DNA from: Saprospiraceae bacterium
GTDB lineage: Bacteria > Bacteroidota > Bacteroidia > Chitinophagales > Saprospiraceae
Assembly (NCBI GenBank): GCA_016720635.1
Contig: JADKKF010000015.1
Span: 1-64,000 of the forward strand
DNA length: 64,000 nucleotides
Direction: 5' to 3'
Of the stretch, positions 9,181 to 19,300 are shown in pieces. The notes beneath the pieces were generated by a model that was given only the letters and a program-made list of their open reading frames with translations, did no database searches and was not told the origin of the DNA. Position numbers and translations under genes: made by a program. Within the stretch, counting starts at the first letter, position 1; each line of letters starts with the position of its first letter.

Positions 9181-11310
9181 ATGGCTTTTTATCCAAAAAT
9201 CTGCAACAAATTCGCCATAATTATCCTTTTTTTACAAATAAACACAGTAATGTCTCAGAAAAAAATAGCTACAATCCCTGTACCTCTAGCTAAAACAATT
9301 GATACCTTCATGACCATTCATGGCGATACACGGAAGGATCCTTATTATTGGTTGAACAATCGTGAGAATCCAGAAGTAGTAAACTATCTCAATGAGGAGA
9401 ATAGTTACTTAGATGCTGGCATGCTCCACACCAAACCCCTCCAAGAAAAACTGTACAATGAGTTGGTAGGTCGAATCAAGCAGACCGATATGTCTGTCCC
9501 ATATTTTTACAATGGATATTGGTATATTTCAAAATTTGAGGAAGGCAAGCAATACGCTATCAGCCTGAGAAAAAAAGGAACCCAAGAAGCCAAGGAAGAA
9601 ATATTGATTGACGGAAATGAAAGGGCAGCAGGAAAGTCCTATTATAGTCTTGGCGAGATAGATATTTCACCAGATAATAAGATAATGGCTTTTAGTGAAG
9701 ATTATGTGTCACGAAGGCAATACACCATTAGATTTAAGGATTTGGTGACAGGAAGATTGTTGCTCGATGAAATTCCGAATACGAGTGGTAGTGCTACCTG
9801 GTCAGAAGACAATAAATACATTTTTTATTCTGTAAAAGACGAATCTTTGCGTGAATACAAAATATTTAGGCATAAAATAGGAGAGACCCCTTCAAAAGAT
9901 GTGGAGGTTTATCATGAAAAAGATGAAACGTTTTCGGTGGGTATATTTAAATCTCGGTCCAAGAAATTTCTGATCATTGGTTCATTTTCTACTGTTAGCA
10001 ATGAGTTTAGATATGTTGATGCCAAGAAACCTTTAGGCGATTGGAAGTTGTTTCAGCCACGAGTAAGAGACCTCGAATATTCAATCGACCATGCTCAAGA
10101 CAAATTTTATATTGTCACCAACTTGAATGCTAAGAACTTTAAAGTTGCTACTTGCGGTGAAAAGAAGACCATGAAGGAAAATTGGGTCGATTTGGTTCCT
10201 CATAGAGAGGATGTTTTGTTAGAAGATATAACTTTGTTTGAGTCTTTTTACGTGCTTAGTGAGCGAAAAATGGGTATCTCCAGGATAAGAGTGGTACAAA
10301 ATACTGGATCGGATAATTATGTAGAGTTTGGTGAGGAAGCATATACAGCAAATGTTTCGATAAATCCTGAGTTTAACTCTTCTAAATTAAGGCTTAGTTT
10401 TACTTCAATGACCACACCCAATTCAGTTATGGAATATGAGGTCAGTTCTAGAAAGCTAACCCTCCTTAAAGAACAAGAAGTCGTCGGTGGTTACGATAAA
10501 TCTAAGTACAAATCTGAAAGAATCCTTGTAAAAAGTCGTGATGGTAAGGAAATTCCGATGAGCATAGTATATCGAAAGGATTTTAAAAAAAATGGAAAGG
10601 GCTTTGGACTGCAGTACGGATATGGATCTTATGGCTATAGCATGGAGCCTTACTTCAGTGCAGATAGGTTGAGTCTGTTGGATCGGGGCATGTTCTTTGC
10701 AATAGCCCATATACGTGGAGGGCAAGAGCTAGGGAGAGCATGGTACGAAGACGGTAAAATGTTTAATAAGAAAAATACATTCAATGATTTCATCGATTGC
10801 AGCGAGTATTTGGTAAAGGAGAAGTATTGCGATAAATCCACTTTATTTGCTATGGGTGGAAGTGCTGGAGGGCTTTTGATGGGAGCTGTGATAAACCTTC
10901 GACCAGATTTGTACAAAGCCGTGATTGCATCGGTTCCATTTGTAGATGTAGTAACTACGATGTTAGACGAAACGATACCCCTCACAACGGGTGAATTCGA
11001 CGAATGGGGTAATCCTAAAAACGAGGAAAGCTACTGGTACATGAAATCATATTCTCCCTACGACAATATAGAGAAGAAGGGATATCCAGCCATGTTGGTC
11101 ACTACAGGACTTCACGACTCTCAGGTACAGTATTGGGAGCCTGCCAAATGGGTTGCTAGATTAAGGGCAACCAAGACGGATAATAGACCATTGTACATGT
11201 TCTGCAATATGTCCACAGGTCACGGTGGTGCATCAGGGCGCTTCGAACGATACAAAGAAGTTGCCTTGGAATTCGCTTTTCTACTTGATCAAGCTGGTAT
11301 AAAAGAATAA
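9181..11310 (+). CDS. ptrB: Oligopeptidase B-like S9A serine peptidase
   Basis: The protein is a prolyl-oligopeptidase family enzyme that cleaves short peptides, in oligopeptidase B usually after Arg or Lys. It has 709 residues, an N-terminal hydrophobic signal sequence (about 10-25), a beta-propeller domain beginning with the family motif DPYYWLNNREN, and a C-terminal alpha/beta hydrolase domain. The catalytic triad is readable: Ser561 in GGSAGG, Asp646 in TGLHDSQV and His681 in TGHGGASGR. The 85- and 35-residue spacings equal those of E. coli PtrB. The signal peptide suggests a periplasmic location, unlike the cytosolic E. coli enzyme. It converges on ffh. Confidence 0.93.
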   Translation: MAFYPKICNKFAIIILFLQINTVMSQKKIATIPVPLAKTIDTFMTIHGDTRKDPYYWLNNRENPEVVNYLNEENSYLDAGMLHTKPLQEKLYNELVGRIKQTDMSVPYFYNGYWYISKFEEGKQYAISLRKKGTQEAKEEILIDGNERAAGKSYYSLGEIDISPDNKIMAFSEDYVSRRQYTIRFKDLVTGRLLLDEIPNTSGSATWSEDNKYIFYSVKDESLREYKIFRHKIGETPSKDVEVYHEKDETFSVGIFKSRSKKFLIIGSFSTVSNEFRYVDAKKPLGDWKLFQPRVRDLEYSIDHAQDKFYIVTNLNAKNFKVATCGEKKTMKENWVDLVPHREDVLLEDITLFESFYVLSERKMGISRIRVVQNTGSDNYVEFGEEAYTANVSINPEFNSSKLRLSFTSMTTPNSVMEYEVSSRKLTLLKEQEVVGGYDKSKYKSERILVKSRDGKEIPMSIVYRKDFKKNGKGFGLQYGYGSYGYSMEPYFSADRLSLLDRGMFFAIAHIRGGQELGRAWYEDGKMFNKKNTFNDFIDCSEYLVKEKYCDKSTLFAMGGSAGGLLMGAVINLRPDLYKAVIASVPFVDVVTTMLDETIPLTTGEFDEWGNPKNEESYWYMKSYSPYDNIEKKGYPAMLVTTGLHDSQVQYWEPAKWVARLRATKTDNRPLYMFCNMSTGHGGASGRFERYKEVALEFAFLLDQAGIKE

Positions 11311-11384
11311 ATCTTAGATCAATCCGTTGAATTATAACGCACGCTTTAGCTTATTCCTGAAACGTGCATCTTTGTTCCCAATTG

Positions 11385-12722
11385 CTATCGCTTTAGTCCG
11401 CCCATGCCAGGCATCATACCAGTAGGGATGGGCATCTTACTTACGCGATGCATCATTTGGCGCATTTGGTCGAATTGCTTGATGAATTGATTTATCTCGT
11501 TGAGGTCTCGGCCGCAGCCTTTGGCTATTCTTTTCTTTCTGTTGATGTTCAATAGTTCAGGGTTTTTTCTTTCTGCTGGGGTCATGGATTGGACGATGGC
11601 TTCTACCTTTAGGAATGCATTTTCGTCGATATCGATATCCTTAGTCATCTTGGACATACCAGGAATCATGTTCATCAAAGACTTTAGATCGCCCATTTTC
11701 TTGATTTGTTGGATCTGGCCGATAAAGTCATTGAAGTCAAATTTGTTTTTCTTAATCTTGGCCTCAAGGCGCTTTGCTTCAGCTTCGTCGAACTGCTCTT
11801 GTGCTTTTTCTACAAGGGAAATTACATCCCCCATACCCAATATCCGCTGCGCCATCCTGTCTGGGTGGAATACGTCTAGGGCTTCCATTTTTTCACCAGT
11901 GGAAACAAACTTGATGGGTTTGCCTACGGTATATTTAATAGATAAAGCTGCTCCACCTCGGGTATCACCATCCAATTTGGTCAAAACGACTCCGTCAAAA
12001 TTGAGGATATCATTGAACGCTTTGGCGGTGTTGACGGCATCTTGTCCAGTCATGGAGTCCACTACGAAAAGCGTTTCTGTAGGCTGGATGGCCTTGTGCA
12101 CACGTGCTATTTCGTCCATCATCTCCTGATCTACCGCCAGACGTCCAGCAGTATCGACGATGACCACATCGTGACCATGCCCCTTAGCATAAGCGATGGC
12201 ATTTTGAGCGATTTGTACAGGATTTTTGTTTTCTATCTCTTTGTATATGGCCACACCGACCTGTTCTGCAAGCACAGACAATTGATCGATCGCAGCGGGC
12301 CTATAGACGTCGCAAGCGACGAGAAGCGGCTTTTTGCTCTTTTTTGTTTTTAGATAATTCGCCAATTTTCCAGTAAAAGTGGTTTTTCCACTTCCTTGAA
12401 GTCCTGCTATAAGAACTATCCCAGGATTGCCTTTGACGTTGATTCCTTCAGATTGTCCACCCATCAAGTCGATGAGCTCATCTTGAACGATTTTTACCAT
12501 TAATTCACCTGGACGGACTGCCTTGAGGACATTTTCCGTGCCGAGGGCTTTGTCTTTGATTTTATCGGTGAATTCTTTGGCTATTTTATAGTTAACATCC
12601 GCAGCAACAAGCGCACGTCTAATCTCCTTGATGGACTCTGCAATGTTTAATTCGGTGAGCTTATTGTCTCCTTTGATTATTTTAAAAGCACTGTCAAGCT
12701 TTTCACTTAAGCTTTGAAACAT
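11385..12722 (-). CDS. ffh: Signal recognition particle protein Ffh
   Basis: Ffh is the SRP GTPase that binds 4.5S RNA and signal sequences and delivers ribosomes to FtsY. The 445-residue protein has the N domain, the G1 motif GLQGSGKTT (about 105-113), DTAGRLAVD, the G4 motif TKLDGDTRGGAA and the GMGDVISLVEKA linker. The methionine-rich M domain has NMIPGMSKM and ends in a Met/Gly-rich tail (MPIPTGMMPGMGG). Length is normal. The ATG at 12722 is followed upstream by a good -7 box. No 4.5S RNA gene was recognised nearby. Confidence 0.98.
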   Translation of the reverse strand: MFQSLSEKLDSAFKIIKGDNKLTELNIAESIKEIRRALVAADVNYKIAKEFTDKIKDKALGTENVLKAVRPGELMVKIVQDELIDLMGGQSEGINVKGNPGIVLIAGLQGSGKTTFTGKLANYLKTKKSKKPLLVACDVYRPAAIDQLSVLAEQVGVAIYKEIENKNPVQIAQNAIAYAKGHGHDVVIVDTAGRLAVDQEMMDEIARVHKAIQPTETLFVVDSMTGQDAVNTAKAFNDILNFDGVVLTKLDGDTRGGAALSIKYTVGKPIKFVSTGEKMEALDVFHPDRMAQRILGMGDVISLVEKAQEQFDEAEAKRLEAKIKKNKFDFNDFIGQIQQIKKMGDLKSLMNMIPGMSKMTKDIDIDENAFLKVEAIVQSMTPAERKNPELLNINRKKRIAKGCGRDLNEINQFIKQFDQMRQMMHRVSKMPIPTGMMPGMGGLKR

Positions 12723-12756
12723 ATATTATTCTATTTTATGAAAATGAAATCTTGTG

Positions 12757-12764
12757 CAAATTTA
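12757..12764 (-). promoter_or_regulatory. Candidate -7 box (TAAATTTG) for ffh
   Basis: Read on the minus strand, the box matches TAnnTTTG 35 bp upstream of the ffh start, in the 75-bp gap to the permease gene. A clear -33 TTG is not seen. Confidence 0.4.
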
Positions 12765-12797
12765 TAATGAAATTGGCCATTTTTTGTAAAAAATATT

Positions 12798-14018
12798 TCA
12801 TTGAAATCTTAACGCTTGAGATGGCTTGATGTTCAGTATCAAAAGTGTTGGGATGAATGTACTCAAAATGGTGACCAATAAGGCTCCAACATTGATAGAA
12901 ATGATATCTAACCAATCAAAATATATGGGCGCATAAGCAAGATAATAATTCGTTTCATCCAGTTTGATCACTTGATATTGTTTCTGTATAAAAGCCAAAC
13001 CAAGTCCTAGCAAATTACCCCAAAATATCCCCCACAACAGTATTCGCAGCGCCTGCCAAATAAAAATATTGCGAATCAAGGAGAATTTGGCTCCAAGGGT
13101 TTTTAGGATGGCCACCATCAGAGTGCGTTCTAGGATTAAAATCAGAACCGAAGTCGCCAAATTGAATATGCAGACAATGCCCATAAGTCCCAATATGACC
13201 CATTTGTTGATGTTTTGTAGCTCTAACCATTGGAATATATTCGGATATTTTTCTTTGACGGTGACGGAGTAAGATTCCATGGGTAGAATATTGTCGTCGA
13301 TGTTTTTAACGGTGTTTTCTACTTGATTTATATCGTTTACGAATATTTCGATTTGATTTATTTGCTTATTTTTAAGGAGCATGGCATCCCTGACGAGCTG
13401 AATCGGGGCGTATATGATTTTTTTGTCAAATTCTTCTAGGCCAGTGCTGTATATACCCTTAATAGTGCATCTTCGAGTTATTTGCTCGCCATTAAAAATG
13501 AAATACAGAAGGACTTTGGCTCCAATGTCTATTGAAAGCCTTGCAGCAGTTGGTTTTGAAATTAGTATTTGTGCACTATCTTTCAAGTCCAAAGGATTAC
13601 CTTTAATGAGGTATTTTGTGTAAAAAGAAGGATCAAAATCTTGGTTTACGCCCTTGATGGCGATACCCTCATATTCATCAATGGTCTTAAGTATTCCTTG
13701 TGTAATCAAGGTCGTCTGAACGTGTCTGATATTCGAGTCGCTATGATCTTTTAAGTTGGCGATGAAGGCATCGTTATCGTTGTATGCAAACTCTTTTGAT
13801 TGTAGTGATTCTCTGGAATCCTTGACGACGATATGACCCCAAAAATCAAATATGTTATCGCTGATTTCTCTTTGGAAGCCCTCTATCAAACAGCTCGATA
13901 AAATCATGACACAAATGCCAAGAGCCATGACCATGATACTCAATCGCACAATCCAAGCCGCAAATTGACTGGCGCTGGTCTGATTGATACGTTGGGCTAT
14001 TTTGGCGGAGACGATCAT
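12798..14018 (-). CDS. LolC/LolE-type ABC transporter permease (FtsX fold)
   Basis: The 406-residue protein has the MacB/FtsX topology. It has one N-terminal membrane segment (about 25-47, WIVRLSIMVMALGICVMILS), a large periplasmic domain (about 50-265), and three C-terminal membrane segments (about 272-297, 318-345 and 370-400). The start AQRINQTSASQFAAWIVRL resembles lipoprotein-releasing permeases of Bacteroidota, which extract lipoproteins from the inner membrane for transport to the outer membrane. The ATPase partner (LolD) is not in the window. A role as another MacB-like exporter cannot be excluded. Confidence 0.85.
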   Translation of the reverse strand: MIVSAKIAQRINQTSASQFAAWIVRLSIMVMALGICVMILSSCLIEGFQREISDNIFDFWGHIVVKDSRESLQSKEFAYNDNDAFIANLKDHSDSNIRHVQTTLITQGILKTIDEYEGIAIKGVNQDFDPSFYTKYLIKGNPLDLKDSAQILISKPTAARLSIDIGAKVLLYFIFNGEQITRRCTIKGIYSTGLEEFDKKIIYAPIQLVRDAMLLKNKQINQIEIFVNDINQVENTVKNIDDNILPMESYSVTVKEKYPNIFQWLELQNINKWVILGLMGIVCIFNLATSVLILILERTLMVAILKTLGAKFSLIRNIFIWQALRILLWGIFWGNLLGLGLAFIQKQYQVIKLDETNYYLAYAPIYFDWLDIISINVGALLVTILSTFIPTLLILNIKPSQALRFQ

Positions 14019-14363
14019 GATGACTATTACATTTTTGTCTTTTGATGGAAAAAATGGGTAAAAACATAGCTATCGCGTGAGGGATAGAAGTGGTCTCGAT
14101 CTATTTCGAGAGCCTCATCTGCTACTAGGAGGCTTCCATGAGAACGCAAGATGAGGCCGAAGCCACGAATAGCCCGACCCGAGTCAATAACGAGGGACAC
14201 GCCCAAAAATATCATGAAAAAGATTATATGCATTCGATTCAATAAAAAATAAAATACGGCGGAACTTAATCCAGCGTTTATATGTTATACAAAAGTTAAA
14301 TATATAAAGGTAGAACAAAAAAATTGTCTGCCGCAATGCGATTGAAATTAAAAGATCCAAAAG
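14019..14363. other. Intergenic region with inverted repeats and a doubtful small ORF
   Basis: The region upstream of the permease holds a 9-bp perfect inverted repeat (GCCTCATCT at 14112-14120 and AGATGAGGC at 14149-14157). Next to it is a short hairpin TCTCGA-TCTATT-TCGAGA. A 71-codon minus-strand frame (14027-14242) begins with a hydrophobic stretch (MHIIFFMIFLGVSLVI) and stops 8 bp before the permease start. It may be a small exported protein or chance, and I give it about 0.2. No homologue is recognised. Confidence 0.5.
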
Positions 14364-14597
14364 ATGACCCACAATCAGAAAACCAATAAAATCAAGCTAG
14401 TGATTAGTTCATTTTTGTTGATTTTGACGCTAATCTACTACATCCAAATAAACTTAACTCACCAAGGTATCCATTTCATGTCGGCTGACTATGTTTTGCA
14501 GTCTTGGAACAATTCGGACCAATATGTCAATGAAATTTCTATTTTGAAGACCGTTTTTGAAAAAATCGTGGAGACCATTTCTGCCACGCCACAATAA
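14364..14597 (+). CDS. Small single-membrane-span hypothetical protein
   Basis: A 77-residue frame starts with a basic tail (MTHNQKTNKIK), then one membrane segment (about 12-31, LVISSFLLILTLIYYIQINL), then a short soluble tail rich in polar residues. It ends 6 bp from the convergent ettA stop. A purine-rich stretch precedes the ATG. The basic-hydrophobic-polar layout looks like a real small membrane protein, but no family is recognised and chance cannot be excluded. Confidence 0.4.
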   Translation: MTHNQKTNKIKLVISSFLLILTLIYYIQINLTHQGIHFMSADYVLQSWNNSDQYVNEISILKTVFEKIVETISATPQ

Positions 14598-14603
14598 ATA
14601 GTC

Positions 14604-16292
14604 CTACTGATCTTTGATCAATTTCTTATATTTGAATTTCTTAGCTGTCGGATCGCCTAGTCTTTTCTTCCTATTCTCCTCATAATCTGAATATCCGCCC
14701 TCAAAATAGTAAACTTGAGAGTCACCTTCGAAAGCTAAAATATGCGTCGCCACTCTGTCCAAAAACCAACGGTCGTGTGAAATCACAACAGCGCAGCCCC
14801 CAAAGTTCTCAAGAGCTTCCTCCAAAGCCCTCAAAGTATTAACATCTATATCATTGGTCGGTTCATCCAGCAAAAGGACATTCGCCTCTTGCTTGAGGCA
14901 CATCGATAGGTGTAATCGATTGCGCTCACCGCCAGATAAAACCCCACATTTTTTTTCTTGATCAGAACCCGTGAAATTGAACCTAGAAATGTAGGCCCTG
15001 CTATTGATTTTGGTATTGCCGAGTTCTATCCAGTCGTTGCCACCAGATACAACTTCCCAAACGCTTTTGTTGGGGTCGATATCCTTGTGGGTTTGATCCA
15101 CGTATCCTATTTTTACGGTTTCACCGATATTTATTTCCCCTCCGTCAGGCTTTTCCAAGCCCATAATCATCCTGAAAAGGGTGGTCTTTCCAGCACCGTT
15201 GGGGCCAATGATGCCGACGATCCCTCCTTGGGGTAGCTTGAATGTCAGTTGGTCGATAAGGACTCGGTCTCCGTATGCTTTGACCAAGTTGCTTGCCTCG
15301 ATGACGTTCTCCCCAAGTCGAGGTCCACTAGGGATGAAAATTTCGAGTTTTTCTTCTTTTTGTTTGGTATCCTCGGAAGCTAATTTTTCATAATTGGAAA
15401 GACGGGCCTTGGCTTTGGCTTGACGGCCTTTAGGATTCATCCGCACCCATTCTAATTCTTTGGCTAGGGCTTTTTGTCGTTTGCTTTCTTGTTTTTCTTC
15501 AAGGGCAAGTCGTTTCCCTTTTTGTTCTAGCCATGAGGAGTAATTGCCTTCCCAAGGGATGCCTTCCCCTCGATCCAATTCAAGGATCCACCCTGCGACA
15601 TTGTCCAAGAAATACCTATCGTGGGTGATGGCGATGACGGTACCTTTATACTGCTGCAAGTGTTGTTCTAGCCAGTCGATGGATTCAGCGTCCAAGTGGT
15701 TGGTAGGCTCATCCAAGAGCAAAATATCGGGATTTTGCAACAATAGGCGACATAGCGCGACACGTCTTTTTTCACCACCAGAAAGGATTGATATTTGGGC
15801 ATCTGGTTCTGGACATCTAAGGGCGTCCATCGCTCTATCAAGGACTGAGTCGATTTCCCATCCATTGATAGCATCGATTCTATCTCCCAGTTCACCTTGT
15901 TTGTTGATGAGTTTATCTATTTTGTCTGGATCCGAATAGTTTTCTTCAAGCCCCATGGCATCGTTGATGGCATTGTATTCGTTGATGAGATCCATGGTGC
16001 CTTGGACACCTTCGCGGACGATGTCGATGACGGTTTTTGTTTCGTCTAGTACTGGTTCTTGGGGCAAAAATCCAATGGTATAATCTTTTTGAAATTCTAT
16101 TTTGCCTTGATAATTATTATCCAGTCCTGCGATTATCTTTAGGAGGGTGGATTTACCAGAACCATTTAGACCAATGATACCAATTTTTGCACCATAGAAA
16201 AACGATAGATAAATATTCTTTAGGATGGTCTTATTGTTTTGAGGAATGACTTTATTCACCCCCATCATAGAAAAAATGATCTTTTGATCCAT
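14604..16292 (-). CDS. ettA: ABC-F protein EttA, energy-dependent translational throttle
   Basis: EttA binds the ribosomal E site and gates the first elongation step according to the ATP/ADP ratio. The 562-residue protein has two ABC domains without membrane segments. Walker A motifs are GLNGSGKST (41-49) and GPNGAGKTT (about 360-368). Signature motifs are LSGGEKRR and LSGGERNR, and Walker B motifs are LLLDEPTNHLD and LLLDEPTNDID. The inter-domain linker is charged. The closing part (GGYSDYEENRKKRLGDPTAKKFKYKKL) is diagnostic of EttA within the ABC-F group. Confidence 0.95.
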   Translation of the reverse strand: MDQKIIFSMMGVNKVIPQNNKTILKNIYLSFFYGAKIGIIGLNGSGKSTLLKIIAGLDNNYQGKIEFQKDYTIGFLPQEPVLDETKTVIDIVREGVQGTMDLINEYNAINDAMGLEENYSDPDKIDKLINKQGELGDRIDAINGWEIDSVLDRAMDALRCPEPDAQISILSGGEKRRVALCRLLLQNPDILLLDEPTNHLDAESIDWLEQHLQQYKGTVIAITHDRYFLDNVAGWILELDRGEGIPWEGNYSSWLEQKGKRLALEEKQESKRQKALAKELEWVRMNPKGRQAKAKARLSNYEKLASEDTKQKEEKLEIFIPSGPRLGENVIEASNLVKAYGDRVLIDQLTFKLPQGGIVGIIGPNGAGKTTLFRMIMGLEKPDGGEINIGETVKIGYVDQTHKDIDPNKSVWEVVSGGNDWIELGNTKINSRAYISRFNFTGSDQEKKCGVLSGGERNRLHLSMCLKQEANVLLLDEPTNDIDVNTLRALEEALENFGGCAVVISHDRWFLDRVATHILAFEGDSQVYYFEGGYSDYEENRKKRLGDPTAKKFKYKKLIKDQ

Positions 16293-16332
16293 AAAAACTT
16301 AAATTATAACTTGATGTGATTTATAATGCCCG

Positions 16333-16340
16333 CAAAGGTA
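16333..16340 (-). promoter_or_regulatory. Candidate -7 box (TACCTTTG) for ettA
   Basis: On the minus strand the sequence matches TAnnTTTG 40 bp upstream of the ettA ATG, in the short gap after tamB. The -33 element is not clear. Confidence 0.35.
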
Positions 16341-16356
16341 CTATTTCTTAAGGAAA

Positions 16357-19300
16357 TTATTGAATTTTATTGCCCTTCATAAAGTGATAAAACGATTCGT
16401 ATTCCTTGCGGTATGTGATGCCACCGCCCATTCTGGTCATCCTATTGGTAAGGTAACGATCCCCTTGGACGAATACGCGCAACACAAGTTCTTTATTGGG
16501 TTTTAAGAAATACTCAAGAGCTACATCAGTGGCGAAATAGTTGGCTCCATCGTCAGCTGCATTTCGCTTGATGTTGGCACCTAAGTCGAGGACGACTTTA
16601 TCCTGAAACAAGTGAAATTTTGGATTGAAAGAAAATTCCCCATTTTTGGCAAAATTGAGCGTAGAATTGGACGTAAGTACGTCGTTATAGGCGAGGCCTA
16701 CGTTTATATCGATGCCGGAAATGATGTTGTTGGACTCGCTATAGGTAGCTACATATTGTGACAATATTTTAGATAAATAAAAGGAAACCAAGTTGGACAG
16801 CGTATTGATGGCGGTTCTATCGAAGTTGAAATCCAGTGAATTGCTAGGTAAAAAACTGCGTGTGATGAGAAGGCTCAGTGCTTGTTTGTTGAGCTCGTTG
16901 GGGTCATTGGACAGTGCCAAAAGTTTTGTCTCCACCAGGGTTTTGATATTCGATTGAAGATTTGGGAATTCAATGGAAAAATTGATATCTGGCTTTAACA
17001 GCTCGCCCTGCAATTTTAAGATCAAATCGACGTTTGTGAGTGATTTGGATTGTCCTTCCAATGCAGGATTATTCAATACATATTCTTCGATAAATGGATA
17101 GACAGAAGTCCTGATATTTTTGCTTTCAGCATTGATTTGGATCAAGGCTTCCAGGGGATCGCCAGTCCAAGAGATGGTTGAGCCTTTGCGCAATTTGAAA
17201 GGTTGTTTGACAAGGCTAAAATTAGGGATGGGTACTGTGTAGTTGTAATCCCCATTTTCTATATTATACTGACCATTTATATTGAATTCGCCCTTTCGAG
17301 GTATTTTTACCACGAGATTGCCATAACCTGTAGCTCGAATTATATCGTCGGTGATTTCATCGAAGATTAGGTTTATTTCTGCATCATCATTTACGGTCAA
17401 ATTCAGCTCAACATCGAGTCCTTGTATTTTTTTAAAAGTCGATTCGGCCAAGGCACTGCTGTCCTTTTTTGTGAAACGCAAGAATTTAAGTTCCCTGTTG
17501 CCTTCAGATTGACCAAGAGGAAGGATGACTTTGGTTCCTTTTTTAGAAGTGCCTACAATATTGATGTCGGTATTTGAAAAATCGCCTTTGAACTCAACAG
17601 AAGTTTGTGCTATTACCTTGCCATAATACAGGGGATTGGACTTTTGTCTGTATCTAATACCAGTAATCCATCTGAATTTATATTTAAATCTAACTTAAAA
17701 CTTTTAAAATGGTCGTGTAGAATTTTGCCTTGAATATTCGCTTTTCTACCATCTTTATCCGTAAATTGATCTCCACTAAAATCAAAATAATAAGGAGTGA
17801 TCTGAACTTTCTGATCCTCAAAATAATATTTGGTATTTAGATAATTTACCTTGACGCCTCCTTTTCGCAAGGTGGCTACACCATTAAGAGCCAATTTTTT
17901 GAAAGTACCTGTAAGACTGAGTTCAGAATCTACGCCCCCTTCAACTTCTGAAATTCCATCTTTGATGATGAATTTTAATAATATAGGCAAGGATAGCTTT
18001 TGTGTAAAAGCTTTGAGATTAATTTCTTCGGCTTTTGCCTTGGTTTTATATTGGTAGTAACCATCTACTTTGACATAGCTGGCTTCGCTTCTTAGGAGCA
18101 TATGGATATCGATGGGATGATCTAAGTCGGGTGTAGATGCGAATGTACTTAAATGTCCACAATTCGTGTCATTGATGCGCAGCGAATCCGTATAAATTTT
18201 AGCTTCTAGCCCTTTGAGAGAAAAGACGTCTTGGACGGAAATGGTTAAATTGCTATTGCCATTCAACCAAACATTGTTTGATTTAAAATAACCATTCAAT
18301 TTGGACAAATCCAGATCTTTGATGAACAATGCCAAACCTTTATCTCCAATAGAATTGACTGACAAATGACTTTGTGCATTATAAAAATCAAAATTTCTGG
18401 TGTAAATTTTGTCCTTGTTATATCGAACAAAATTCTGATCTTTCAAGCGCCAAATACTGTCCAAAAGATTGAATCGCGAATCCACAAATTTAGTCATGAA
18501 ATCGTCTTCAAATATAAAAGTCGTTGCATTGAAATGGATGGATCTGAAAAGGCTATCAATATGCCCTGTCTCAAAATTAGCTATCAATGAATCATTGTAA
18601 GCTTTCAATTGTAAGGTGGTTGGGCCTATTATATTTTTGTCAATATGCGTGTTGTCAATGGTTACTCTAGCGATCAAATTTTGGTTGTCCACCAGTAAGT
18701 TGGATTCGATATTTTCTAGCATATTTTTACCAAATTCCAGTTTAGGAATCTGAATTTTCTCTAGATTAAAATTTATCCTAGACGTATCCGTATTTTCAAA
18801 GCTCATTACGGCCTTTAAATCTTTAATTTCTTTGAGATCCCATTTTAAGACTTCAAACAAATTTTTTGACTGTTCTACGTGTATTTTTGCTTTAAAATTA
18901 TTGTTATAAAGCGCGTATTTTGGTTGCTTTATCTTAGTTTTGGCTAGGAGGGTTGGATTATTTTTCTTAATAAAATGGTACACTAGATAGGGTAGGGACT
19001 CGAATTCGAACTGCCCGTCAATATTGCCCTGGAATACATCGCTCTTGATATCAATATGCTTGTGATTGGTGTTGTTGACGTAGGAGTTTAGTTCAAAGGA
19101 TTTTAATGTGAATTTATTGGAGTCATTTACTTTTAGCTCGACATTATTGGCTTTTGCATTTCCAGTAAAATTGCTTAAATTCTTGAATTTAAAATCTAGG
19201 CCAAACTCGCCAGCTATACTCAAAGAATCCTTTGTGAGATTGAGCTTGTGAAGATCCAATTTGTTGATATTGGCTTTGAATTTGTACTCTGGTATCGTTT

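Noticed and set aside
14184..14372. 62-codon minus-strand frame upstream of the permease
   Set aside because: It overlaps the start of the plus-strand small membrane protein gene and another minus frame, and its sequence shows no domain or signal logic.
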